Source: Mytilisepta virgata (taxonomy: Eukaryota > Mollusca > Bivalvia > Mytilida > Mytilidae). From it: 64,000 nt of DNA. Positions 54,300 to 64,000 of the stretch are shown here, piece by piece. Position 1 is the first letter of the stretch, and every line of letters begins with the position of its first letter. The notes beneath the pieces are model-generated. The model made no database searches and was not told where the DNA came from. It saw nothing but the letters and a program-made list of their open reading frames with translations. A program made the position numbers and the translations under genes. The stretch is taken from the NCBI GenBank assembly GCA_028015205.1, contig CM051516.1, positions 47,496,230 to 47,560,229 on the forward strand, in the 5' to 3' direction.

Positions 54300-55980
54300 C
54301 CACATGGGTTTGTTTAATACAAAAACTGTTGTTGTATAGTGTATTGAGTTTTTTTTATATTAAACAAACACATGTGTCGAGGTACCCAAATAGTCCAGTT
54401 TGAAGGGTGTTTTTTTTCAAAAACAGGAGACAAGGGTAGCTATGAATTTGTTGATCATTATTACAATGATTGTCAAGTAGACAACTGATACATTTTTCAG
54501 GCATGTGTTTGGAATATGAAATCTCTGGTTATATACATGTACGACCGACGTCATTGAACAACCACACAAATAGAGAGGTACCAAATCGCCCAGGTAGAGA
54601 TAGTCAGTCCCTTCAAAAGATATGTATTAAAATACAATTGTTAATTGTATGTGTAAGAATATGATTTTTAATACTTTCCAGCATTCTTGTCTGGCAGACT
54701 TATATATGTTCAAAGTTTCATGTGACGCTGGAAAATTAAAGGTGTGGGCCATTTAGGTACCCTGTGCGATTTGCATTCCCAAACATTACAATGTTTCGAT
54801 CGAATATTTGTAGATCATAATCAGAGCCCCAGATAACATGGGTATCGGCATCATTTATACATTAAAAAAATGGCATATACACTCGTGATATTTTCTGGCT
54901 GCCAAAGTTACGCTCAGTCTGAAACAACTATATTCATAGGTTTAGGAAATAAAAGTGTTCTTGAATATTTTTATGGGTCATAAGGCATGAATGTTATTCT
55001 TTTCATAAAAAGTGCTTGCCTCTGCCCTTGAACAATATCCAGGACATGGTATGGAAAAACAGAATTATTACAGATGTATGTGGGTCACCCACTGGTTGAA
55101 AACAGGAGTCATTATGACTAAATACTATGAATTCAATTACCTAATATGTAAGATTCATTTTAATCTTTTGTTTTTCATTTTACCCTTTGATCTTGATTTT
55201 TGGAGGTATTTAACTCATCTGTCTTAAAGTTAAAAACCTGAAAGTATGTACCAAAAAATTATCTAGGGCTCTGTATAATTATGACCATATATTCAGTAAT
55301 GTTCTGTGCATTTTTTATGAGTAACAGGGTCTTAATTTAAATTACATTCTGGGGTGAAATTTCCAAAGTTTTATAATATTTGACGACATGATATCATCTT
55401 CACGTTCAGATCATTTGTGCTTTTTGGTAGTTGGACCTACCAATTCCCAAGGTCAAACTAATGCCTATAATAAGTCATTTGGTCCCGTACGTTCCACATA
55501 AAAAAAGCAATAACAAAATACGTCTTCTTTTAAACGGCTTGATTGAATTTAAATTTCAACCTATAATTATTATTCATCATCAGGTAATAATGATTGTCAC
55601 TTTCCATGTTTTGATTTATGTTAAACACAATAATAAATTTTAAAATAGAAACTAGGCCCATATATAAACACAACGAACAGAAATGTTGCTTCCTCCGTAG
55701 AAGATGGTAACTATTTTCAACTATACTTATGCCTAGACTAAGGTAGTAGAGAGACCTTTTCTGTCATTAAAATCACAGTACGTGTGGAATGGTGTCAGTC
55801 TGTTTAATCCCCTTTTTCTTTGTCAACCCCTCCCACCATCTCCATTGCCAAAAATATTGTGATATTTTGTTTATCATGAATATAGCTGTCATTTTCAAGA
55901 TTATAATTTTTGTAGACAACTTTTTAAAAAATGATTTCAATCCTCAAAAGGGCAAATGGATGCGTACATTTTTCACATGA
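54300..55980. other. Intergenic stretch upstream of MRPL23
   Basis: Beyond a short inverted motif at 54300-54382 (CACATGGGTTTGTTTAATA and inverted ATTAAACAAACACATG), nothing coding or repetitive is clear. Confidence 0.35.
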
Positions 55981-55984
55981 AACG

Positions 55985-57000
55985 AGATGAGGGATCCTAT
56001 GTACTCACTGCGTCCGTCTGTCTGTCCTTCTGTCTGTAAACAATTATTGTAAGCGCTCTCAATTCTACATTTCTCAACTGATTTCAACCAAGTATATATG
56101 GAATATGTGGAAGGTGTATTTGGGCAATACCTTGATCAAGTTCGAAAGGGAGCGCTATCGGATAATTTTTGTGGGAGTTACTGCCCTTGACTTAGTTTTC
56201 CCCTATCAACTGCTTGTTAGCGCTCTCAATTCTACATTTCTCAAATGATTTCAACCTAATTTATATGGAAGGTGTATATGGGCAATATTTTGATCAAGTT
56301 CATTCGAAAACGAGAGCTATCAGATAATTTTGTGGGAGTTACTAAACTTGACTTTTTCCCTATCAACTGTTGTTAGTGCTCAACTCCTGGGACGATGCCT
56401 CAGCTGGTGGACCCTAGGTCCCCGAGGGTATTCGCCAACCCAGTCGTCAGACTTGTATGACATGGTTATTCATTGATTTGTTACAGAAATTACCAGTATT
56501 TATCAAAATTCAAAAATAATAGAAATACTAAGGGTTCATTCCTTGTATTGAACATGGTAGATCTCCTTAGGTGAAATTTGGCTTTCTATTTCGGTATTTT
56601 TGGTTGAGTACTTCTTGTTTAATATAAGTTTGGTTTTTGGTCTTCCAAATGTTTCGGTTTTAATGCTGCTGATGAGAGGTAACTCCTTGAAATGCGATAT
56701 ATATATCTAATATTAGTATCTTTGGATTGTTATTTTTCAACTGATTTCAACAAAATATACATGGAAGATGTACATGTGTATATGGGCAATACCTTGATCA
56801 TGTTCGAAAACGACAGCTTTCGGGTAATTTTGTGGGAGTTACTGCCCTTCACTTCTTGTAAGCGTTCTCAATTCTACATTTTTCAACGGACTTTAACCAA
56901 GTTATTATGGAAGGTGTATATTGATGATACCGTTATCAAGTTTGAGAGGGATCTTGGATCATTTTTATGGGAATAACTACCATCTCATTTTAAAATTTGA
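55985..57000 (+). repeat. GTCYGTC-headed tandem repeats
   Basis: Head CGTCCGTCTGTCTGTCC; units of about 190 bp keyed by AGCGCTCTCAATTCTACAT and GGGCAATACCTTGATCAAG near 56053, 56218 and 56735-56980. Interrupted at 56385-56690 by unrelated sequence with GATGCCTCAGCTGGTGGAC, which is weakly SINE-like. Confidence 0.6.
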
Positions 57001-57633
57001 GAAGTTGAATTGATTTATTTTGTTTGTTTTTCGGTACAATTGCCAGTTGGCCTCTAAGGTATGGCTATAAGTTCGCTTGTTCTTCTTTTTTCAACAATTT
57101 GCATGAAAATGGGCCCAGTTTGACCAATAAGAATGTTGCAACCCGTTTTTTAAAAGAATCAGATGAATTTCACGGTTAAATTTTACAGCTTTCTTTTGAA
57201 CAGAACTAGGAGTCAGTTCTTATATTTAACTTTCCTGTTTTTTACATTCAATTGGAGGAAACAAGAAAATACAAACGAAAAAAATGGACACTGCATCAGA
57301 TGATACTATGGATGGGATTCTGTATTAAGTTAATTTTCTTCCATTTTTCACTATTAAGTTTAAAAAATGCTTATTCTGTAAAATTTTGTAAGAATGAAAA
57401 TTAATAAAGATAATCTGATAAACACATACATACATACATGGCATAGTTTTTAAGCTTATAAATGGTATACATACATGTCTTGAAAAGCGCTTTAAAAGTA
57501 ATTTGATGCAATACATCATCGATTTTAAGATGAATTTTTCTTTATTCGGTATATATTTTCTTTAATAAATATATTGATTTATAAAATGCCTCATCTTTAA
57601 TAAATTATTTCTTATACTGTAGAACATAATTAT

Positions 57634-59390
57634 TATCCCCGCACTTCGAAGAAGTTTGGGGCTATTGTTATCGCCCCCTTCCGTCTGTCCGTCCGTCTGT
57701 CACACTTCTTGTGACCTAAACTCCTCGTTCATTCTTAACCTCATGCATTTAATTTCTATTCAGTATTGTCACATATTGTATGTAGATGCACAATAAGGTT
57801 TAAGAATTTTGCTTTTGAAAAATTGTGGCCTAAAGGGGTCGAATTTCGAAAATTGTGACCTAAACTCTTCTTTCATTTTTGATTTCATGCATTTGATTTA
57901 TATACAGTATTGTCACATACGTAGATACGCAATCAGGTTTTAGAATTTTGATTTTCAAAAATTGGGGCCCACAGATGTTAAATTTCGAAAATTAGGAATT
58001 GAAGCTTTTGACCCAAACTCCTCTTTTATTTTTGACTTCATGCATTTAATATCTATAAAGTATCATCACATACTGTGTTTAGATGCGCAATAGGGTTTTA
58101 GAATTTTGACTTCAAAAATTGGGGACAACAGGGGGTCGAAGTTGGAAAATTGTTAATTCAAACTTGTGATCTTAACTCCTTTTTCATTTCTTATCCCCAC
58201 ACTTTCGATATAGCGATTGTCACCGTCCGTTCGTCACACTTTCTTGTGACATCAACTCCTCCTTCACTTTTGGGTTTAGTAATTTAATATCTATATACAT
58301 GTAGAATGGTTTGAAATTTGAAATTCAAACCTGTGACCTAAACTCGTCTTTCATTTTTTCAATTTATGCATTTTATTTCTATACGATATTGTCAGATACT
58401 ATATGCAGATGCGAAATAAGGTTTTATAATTTTGATTTTCTAAAATTGGGGCACACAGGTGAAGAAGTTTGAAAAACTATCAAATCAAGCTTGTGACATA
58501 AACTCGTCTTTTGTTTTTCAACTTATGAATTTTATTTCTAAACAGTATAGTCAAACACCATATGCAGATGTGCAATAAGGTTTTAGAAGTTTAATTTTCT
58601 AAAATTGGAGTCCACATGGGTCGAAATTTTTAATTTAACTTCTCTTTCAGTTTGCTTATATGTAATTTTTGAAGCGTTTTTTTTATTCTAGGCTTCTGGT
58701 TTCTTTAAAAGGTCCAGGGTGTATAGATGGAAAGACTGATTTCAAAATTTTCATTTTCATTTAATGGACGAAATCAACAAATTGTCAAAATATGAATGTG
58801 ACATCAACTCTTTATTGATTATTGATGCTAGGCTTCTACTTTGATTATAGAATGATTGAACATATGATGTAGATGTCCAATAATGTTTTAAAATTTTGAT
58901 TTCATTCATGGAGCGAAATTGGGACCGAAAATGAGCGAATTTTCAAAATATTTTTAAAACATTAATTTCTAAGGCATTTTTTATACTAGGCTTCTGGTTT
59001 CTTCATGGGTCGACACACAATTTTAGACCCATGGCATATAGGAAGTATACTGTATATTATAATATCAAAATATGCTGTTGATTTTTAATTTAAGCTTGTG
59101 ACCTTAACTTCTCTTTCAGTTTGCTTATATATAGTTTTGTCCTACATTATATATTTAGTTTCACAATAAGGATTTAGAATATCGATTTTTAAACCAGGGG
59201 CTCACTAAGGACAAAATTTCAAAAATTGTCAGTTTAAGCTAATGTAAACTAAGGTTTTTTACATTTTTAATTAGGTTCATTGATTTAATTTCTTTATAGA
59301 ATGACTCCTCACTATTTTTGGATGGGAATAAGGTATTATATTTTTTACTATAGGTATGTGGCCCAACTACTTACAGGGGGTGCGGGGATC
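57634..59390 (+). repeat. Family A element, + orientation
   Basis: Begins with hairpin CCCCGCACTTCGAAGAAG then TTTGGGG and CCGTCTGTCCGTCCGTCTG. About eight to ten degenerate 155-bp units follow (CTTGTGACCTAAACTCCTC, CAATAAGGTTTTAGAATTT). It ends GGGGTGCGGGG. It is the reverse of the arrays at 455-1445 and 4541-5400. Noncoding. Confidence 0.7.
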
Positions 59391-60961
59391 ACTGTCGATT
59401 CCGCAGTCAAGATTTCTAGTTTTATATATTTTTATAAATATTTTATATATTTTTATACATATTTTTATACACATGAATCAACACTGTTAGTTAACCTTTT
59501 ATTTTTTTTAATTCAAGCAGTGTATAATTAAAGATATTGATCCCAACTCTAATGAGACATTGTTATTTTATCACTTTAATTTTTTTTAAAGATATTGGTC
59601 CCAGCTCTATTGAGAGACATGAATCCACATCTTTTGTTTATCAGAAATTCTTTAATTTAAGATGTTTATCTCGGCCATTTATCCATTAAATCCAAAATAA
59701 AGATATCTATGACCAGCAATTTAATTCTTTTAACTTAATAAAAAAAATAAATTAAAATACGGAGTCGAGTTTCAAAAAATATGATAAAACATGATAGGGT
59801 TTTCTAAATATAAAATAGTCATTTTTAATATAAATAAAAACATGCAAGGATAGAATTACTTTGTTAATAAAAAAAGGTGGAAATTTTTATAGATCATTGT
59901 CTATTTGTTATATATATGAATTTCTGATATAAATAATTACAGATTACGTCAACTTATTAAAAATAAAAACAAGTCACGATTAACTTTCGACATGAGTAAA
60001 GATTTGATTATTTATAATCATCTGTTGTTTTTATTGACACTGATATCACAGATTTGGAATTCATGTCTGATATGTCGAACAAGGTTACAAAATGTACATA
60101 CCACCTCAAACAGATCTAGAGAAACATGGAGCTATTTTTGTTTTGTTTTTTTTTCGATTTTTTAAAGGCACCAAAAGCCATACTAATAAACAATCGAACT
60201 GACGTGGGATATTTAATGATCAACCATTCAAAATAAAATCGATACTACAGAAAGCACTCATCAAGATGAATTAAAAGAAAAAATTCTATGTCTCCTCGAA
60301 AAAGTCCTCGAAAGAATCAGATGAAAAATAGAACAAAAATTTACATATCAAGTCGCATTGCTTTTTTGTCCCCTTTAACATTTAACCCCTTATATTTCGA
60401 AAACTGTAAAATATGGAGGACATCCGATGACTAAGACTGAAAACACTTATCAAGATAAAATAACATAAAAATATCCTGGACATATTATTATAATTAGCCT
60501 ATTAGAATTTTCCAATCATCTGTTGAGCAGCAGCGTGGCTTTATTCCGGAAATTATGAGAATTGTTTAGAAATATAGAATAACAGAATATATATATACGA
60601 ATTCGTGGGGTATGGACACTTTCCTCCGCTATGGAATAATCTGATTAATGTGACTATATACGGAAAACGGAAGAGACCTCTTGGTCTTATAGAGTACCCC
60701 AGGACGATGACTGCAATGTTTCGCTTGATTCATAATCATATTATTAAAGCCGCATCGCGCATGGATAGTTTCCATACTTCACCAGAACTATTTAATTGTC
60801 GATTTGTGTGCAATAGTCAACTATGAAGAATCACCGCTGTTATGCGATAAGTGTCGACTATTCTTTACGACACATTATTCGACACATTCTATGCCCATGT
60901 GATAAATAAACTGACATTCGAAAGATATCATCAGCATAGATCCAACTGAAATTAGGATTAC
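59391..60961. other. Stretch without recognised gene
   Basis: AT-rich with GATATTGGTCCCAGCTCTA-type repeats near 59530-59610. A frame at 60605-60826 (LIEYPRTMTAMFRLIHNHII) looks somewhat protein-like, but no splice context or family supports it. Confidence 0.3.
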
Positions 60962-61048
60962 CTTACGCCAGAAATGTTCACCGTGATCATCTTTAATAGC
61001 TTGTGAAACCGACTTCGAACTTGATGATAGCAATTCTGACATTTTCGC
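60962..61048 (-). CDS. Possible first coding exon of an unidentified gene
   Basis: On the - strand an acceptor (caaatgcag/G) is followed by six bases, then ATG and 27 codons starting MSELLSSSSKSVSQAIKDDH and ending GEHFWRK at a donor aag/gtaatc. A second donor (ggc/gtaagg) lies four bases earlier. The composition is protein-like and splice signals exist on both sides, but no further exon was found at lower coordinates, which are mostly repeats. The protein is not recognised. It could be a chance arrangement. Confidence 0.35.
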
Positions 61049-61309
61049 CTGCATTTGTGTTAAATACAGACATAAAATGTGCAAATATTACTGTGTTGAG
61101 CATTCTTGCTGTTTACAATTTTTCTTTATCTACAATAATATTCAAGATAATAACATAAAACTGAGCTAAAATATATTAATAATGGGTTACTAAATGGCAT
61201 TTGTTACCATTGTGAAGCTATTAATAAGTCTTACATACACAATTAGATATACATGTAATATGAAACTGAGTTCGAAATTAAAATGAATAAACAGCTGCGC
61301 CACGAGCGC

Positions 61310-62030
61310 ATGATACGCCCGTCGTCTTGTGAAAAAAGCATAATAAATGTTTTTGGAATCCCCCTTTATTTAGTGGAGCTGCTGGTGGGATGTAAATGGA
61401 AACCCGGCAAAACATAAGCGTGTAAACTTTTAAGCAATAGAGATACGGCGCGAAATATGACCAAAAAAGACTACCTTTTTACCAAAAAGCTCAATAAAAA
61501 TTCAGTAACTCAAAAATAAAATAAAGAATCATCACGAAAAAGTATACAAATCTTCAGTGTGTGAAGTTTTATGAAATAATCATAAATAGTTTCTGAGATA
61601 CGGCGCGACACGTGAACCCACCCCCCCCCCTTTTTTTTTTACAAAAAACTCAATAACTCTAAAATAAAATTTTGAATCATCACCAAAAAGTATACAGATC
61701 TTTAGATTAATATAACTAAGAAGTGCGTAAAGTTTTAAGCAATAATCATAAATCGTTTTTGAGATACGGCGCGACATGTGAAAAAAAAACACACCCCTGT
61801 TTTAGTTACAAAGTCCCGTAACTCAAAAAGTTTTAATCTTATTTTCACCAAAAAGTATACAGATCGTTTGACCATCATAAGAAACAACTATGTTAAGTTT
61901 CCTGAAATTTGGATAAGTTGTTCTCAAGTTACGGTGCGACATGTTTACCACGGACAGACGGACAGACGGACGCCGGACATTTGTATACCATAATACGTCC
62001 CGTCAAAATTTTGACGGGCGTATAAAAATT
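61310..62030 (+). repeat. Repeat with ~170-bp units and terminal hairpin
   Basis: Starts near ATACGCCCGTCGTC. Three units are keyed by GAGATACGGCGCGAC and CACCAAAAAGTATACAGATC (61440, 61600, 61760). It ends with ACGGACAGACGGACAGACGG and the hairpin TACGTCCCGTCAAAA then TTTTGACGGGCGTA. Confidence 0.65.
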
Positions 62031-62201
62031 AATAGTAAAATAAACGACAAAAAAGGCGCTATACCAAACAGAACAATTCAATCAATGGAGAAAGTTAAAT
62101 GCAGAATTTCTAGCGGTTATACCATCATTAAATCATATAAATGAAATAGAAAGATATAAAAAAAATTACAATGCGAGAAGATAGAATTATCTGTTAGTTT
62201 T

Positions 62202-62836
62202 AGAGAGGTTTAGCAACGTAAACGTGTACGGGTACTTAATTTCCCCCAAAACGTGTGCATGACGTCATCGATAGGCGCGCTGTCTTTGACGTACAAGTAC
62301 ACAAAGAACTTGTAGGACGCCATTTACACGTAAGGTAAGAACTTCTGGTATTTTGACTCCATATTCATGATATTTGCACATATCTTGTAAACCATAATGT
62401 ATAATTGTTAAAAGGAAGTATTTTACAATATTTTCTGTCAGTTTTTATACGGTAGACCTTAGTTCTGGGATGTTTTTACAACAAATTTAACCATCAAAAT
62501 GATCAAACATGACAAACCAAAACAATCTCAAAATTGTGAAAAAGTCTAAATCTATTTTGAATTATTGCGAGGAATTATGCATGATCGAACTATACGAAGT
62601 TTATATTAAAAGATTGTTTGGTTTGATTGTTCACGTATACGTACACGTACGCGTTCATCAATGCCGTAGTTGGACAAAATCTATGAACGCGAACGTGTAC
62701 GTGTATGCTACACGTAAACTACAAGTTCGATTGCTAAACCTATTGATTTTTGAAAACGTGTACGTGTACGTGTACTTCACTACTTGTATGCCACAAGTAC
62801 ATGTACGCGTACACGTTTTCATTGCTAAACCTCCCT
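62202..62836. mobile_element. Inverted-repeat element rich in GTACGTGTAC motifs
   Basis: Left AGAGGTTTAGCAACG..AAACGTGTACG and right CGTACACGTTTTCATTGC then TAAACCTCCCT are inverted. An internal hairpin (62752-62820) pairs AAAACGTGTACGTGTAC with its reverse complement. A CRE lies inside (62260-62267). No transposase. Confidence 0.5.
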
Positions 62837-62974
62837 AGTATTTATATTTATCATGTTTATCATGATATAACTTTTTTTTATTATACATTCACTAAGAATG
62901 TACGTAATAGAGCTTTTCTTCCTTCAATCGACGATCATATTTAATTAAAAAGGCTTGCAGTATACTTACTTTGA

Positions 62975-63535
62975 ATCAAATCAAATCAAATCAAATCATT
63001 TTATTTGAGGAAATCCACAAAAGGATTGTGTTCAAACAACAAACAAGACATTACAAACATACAATCAATAAAGAATATATATACATATGAAGTATCATAT
63101 TGTTTACTTACGACTGAGGAGGGACCTTATTTACTACCTTATTTGACAATTATTTTTTCATACCATAAAATGATATTAATATTAAATAAATGAATATATA
63201 TACCTATATCAGTTTTCTAAGTTAGTGATACATTTTTGTACCAGTAAATCTATACTTTTCTATCTTTTCTAACATTAATAAGATCATTTCTTATGTTATA
63301 CAGATTACTTATACTTTCCATACAAAATTTACTGATGTCATAATCATTGTTTGACATAATATACTTAAACTTTTCTTCTTCAGACATCTGAATAAAACTT
63401 GGAATAATATTAGATAAATAATCAAAAATTTTTTTACGGGCATCAGATAACCGTGTACATCTACATACAAAGTGAATCTCATCCTCAATCTCAACTATGT
63501 AATACGATGGAGCATTAATCAATAAAGAAGTTTCG
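62975..63535 (-). pseudogene. LINE 3' fragment (ORF2 C-terminus)
   Basis: On the - strand 63250-63522 reads YYIVEIEDEIHFVCRCTRLS, DARKKIFDYLSN, MSEEEKFKYIMSN and a stop: the zinc-like C-terminal tail of LINE ORF2 proteins (IEDExHFxxxC, EKFxYIM). It is followed by a 3'UTR and a (TGATT)n tail (62977-63003). A 5'-truncated dead copy. Confidence 0.7.
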
Positions 63536-63581
63536 TGTTATATCCATCACCGGAAAAGTTCGTCAATTATGCGCGCCTTTA

Positions 63582-63589
63582 TGACGTCA
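63582..63589. promoter_or_regulatory. CRE with possible short exon downstream
   Basis: TGACGTCA precedes a small open stretch at 63663-63694 (MQDDLEIYFA) ending at a donor-like cc/gtaggt. Too little to call a gene. Confidence 0.2.
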
Positions 63590-63885
63590 TTTACCAGATT
63601 GTGGGGCACGCCTGTATCCCTACACTATTAAAGTTCATCAAGCGTCTTCGTGATCGTCATTATGCAGGATGATCTAGAAATATATTTTGCTCCGTAGGTA
63701 CTTTATCACAATTCCTTCATGACTGCGGACGACGACGGACTTATAAGAATTTAATTTGCCAAATATTTCAGCAACATAGCATCATTTTTTTTCAACCGTT
63801 CGCTCAACACGGAGACGGAAGTGACGATGCCCGTAAACGCACTAAAGACGTTCACTAAAACCAGAGTTTTTGACGGAATTGCAAC

Positions 63886-63946
63886 GAACTCGAAAGTGGC
63901 GTATTAACTAATACGCAATATTAACTAATACGCCACTTTCGAGTTC
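63886..63946. repeat. 21-bp perfect inverted repeat
   Basis: GAACTCGAAAGTGGCGTATTA (63886-63906) is exactly inverted at 63926-63946, with a 19-nt loop holding ACTAATACGC. May be the end of a foldback element. Confidence 0.8.
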
Positions 63947-64000
63947 GAACTCATTCCATGAGTTTCAAAATAACAATCCAAAGATACTAATATAAGATAT

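Noticed and set aside
54283..54320. tRNA-like TTAGCTGAGTTGGTAAACCA
   Set aside because: Resembles an A box but no B box follows at the right distance.
56385..56470. SINE-like CCTCAGCTGGTGGACCCTAG
   Set aside because: A-box-like only; no B box or second copy in the window, so not called as a SINE.
57286..57328. Short ORF MDTASDDTMDGILY with good start context
   Set aside because: Fourteen codons, no convincing donor, no neighbouring exon.

Overview
The window looks like nuclear DNA of a marine invertebrate, most probably a bivalve mollusc and perhaps a mussel. This is inferred from the AT-rich, intron-rich layout, a metazoan mitochondrial ribosomal protein gene, tRNA-derived SINEs, LINE, Tc1 and Penelope-type elements, and many short repeats headed by hairpins and GTCYGTC runs. 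No database was searched, so the species is not established.

Two host genes can be rebuilt exon by exon with compatible phases. On the + strand a ten-exon gene (ATG 7787, stop 38251-38253; 475 codons) encodes a coiled-coil protein with an F-BAR-like N-terminal half, an acidic and proline-rich linker, and a divergent C-terminal SH3 domain. Its 30 kb consist mostly of introns full of mobile elements. On the - strand a five-exon gene (stop 48063-48065, probable ATG 54160-54162; about 157 codons) encodes mitochondrial ribosomal protein L23. A possible first coding exon of a third gene lies on the - strand at 60962-61048.

Layout: 1-6200 holds nested, duplicated repeats. 6600-6700 is a CCAAT/CRE/TATA promoter-like block. 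Intron 1 (7852-13032) holds a 92-bp foldback element, an inverted-repeat element, LINE fragments and a SINE. Intron 4 (14978-20060) holds a tandem-repeat element in - orientation, plus a CAGGGCTTTCC-ended insertion inside a degenerate tandem array. Intron 5 (20223-26695) holds a 2.6-kb repeat-filled element and an apparently intact Tc1-like transposon. Intron 7 holds gene-poor repeats and a decayed Mutator-like transposase fragment. Intron 9 (32104-38122) holds the second tandem-repeat element, in + orientation, invaded by a LINE with an open 1157-codon ORF2. From 38.3 to 48 kb there are repeat fragments, a decayed Penelope-type reverse transcriptase, and a 353-bp element with perfect 95-bp inverted ends and a 9-bp target duplication. 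From 54.2 kb to the end is mostly repeats, with the possible third gene and a LINE 3' fragment.

The two host genes show no functional link. The strongest oddities are the opposed tandem-repeat elements around exons 5-9 of the F-BAR/SH3 gene, several very young-looking inverted-repeat elements with readable target duplications, an excess of perfect TGACGTCA sites, and a poly(A) signal overlapping the MRPL23 stop codon.
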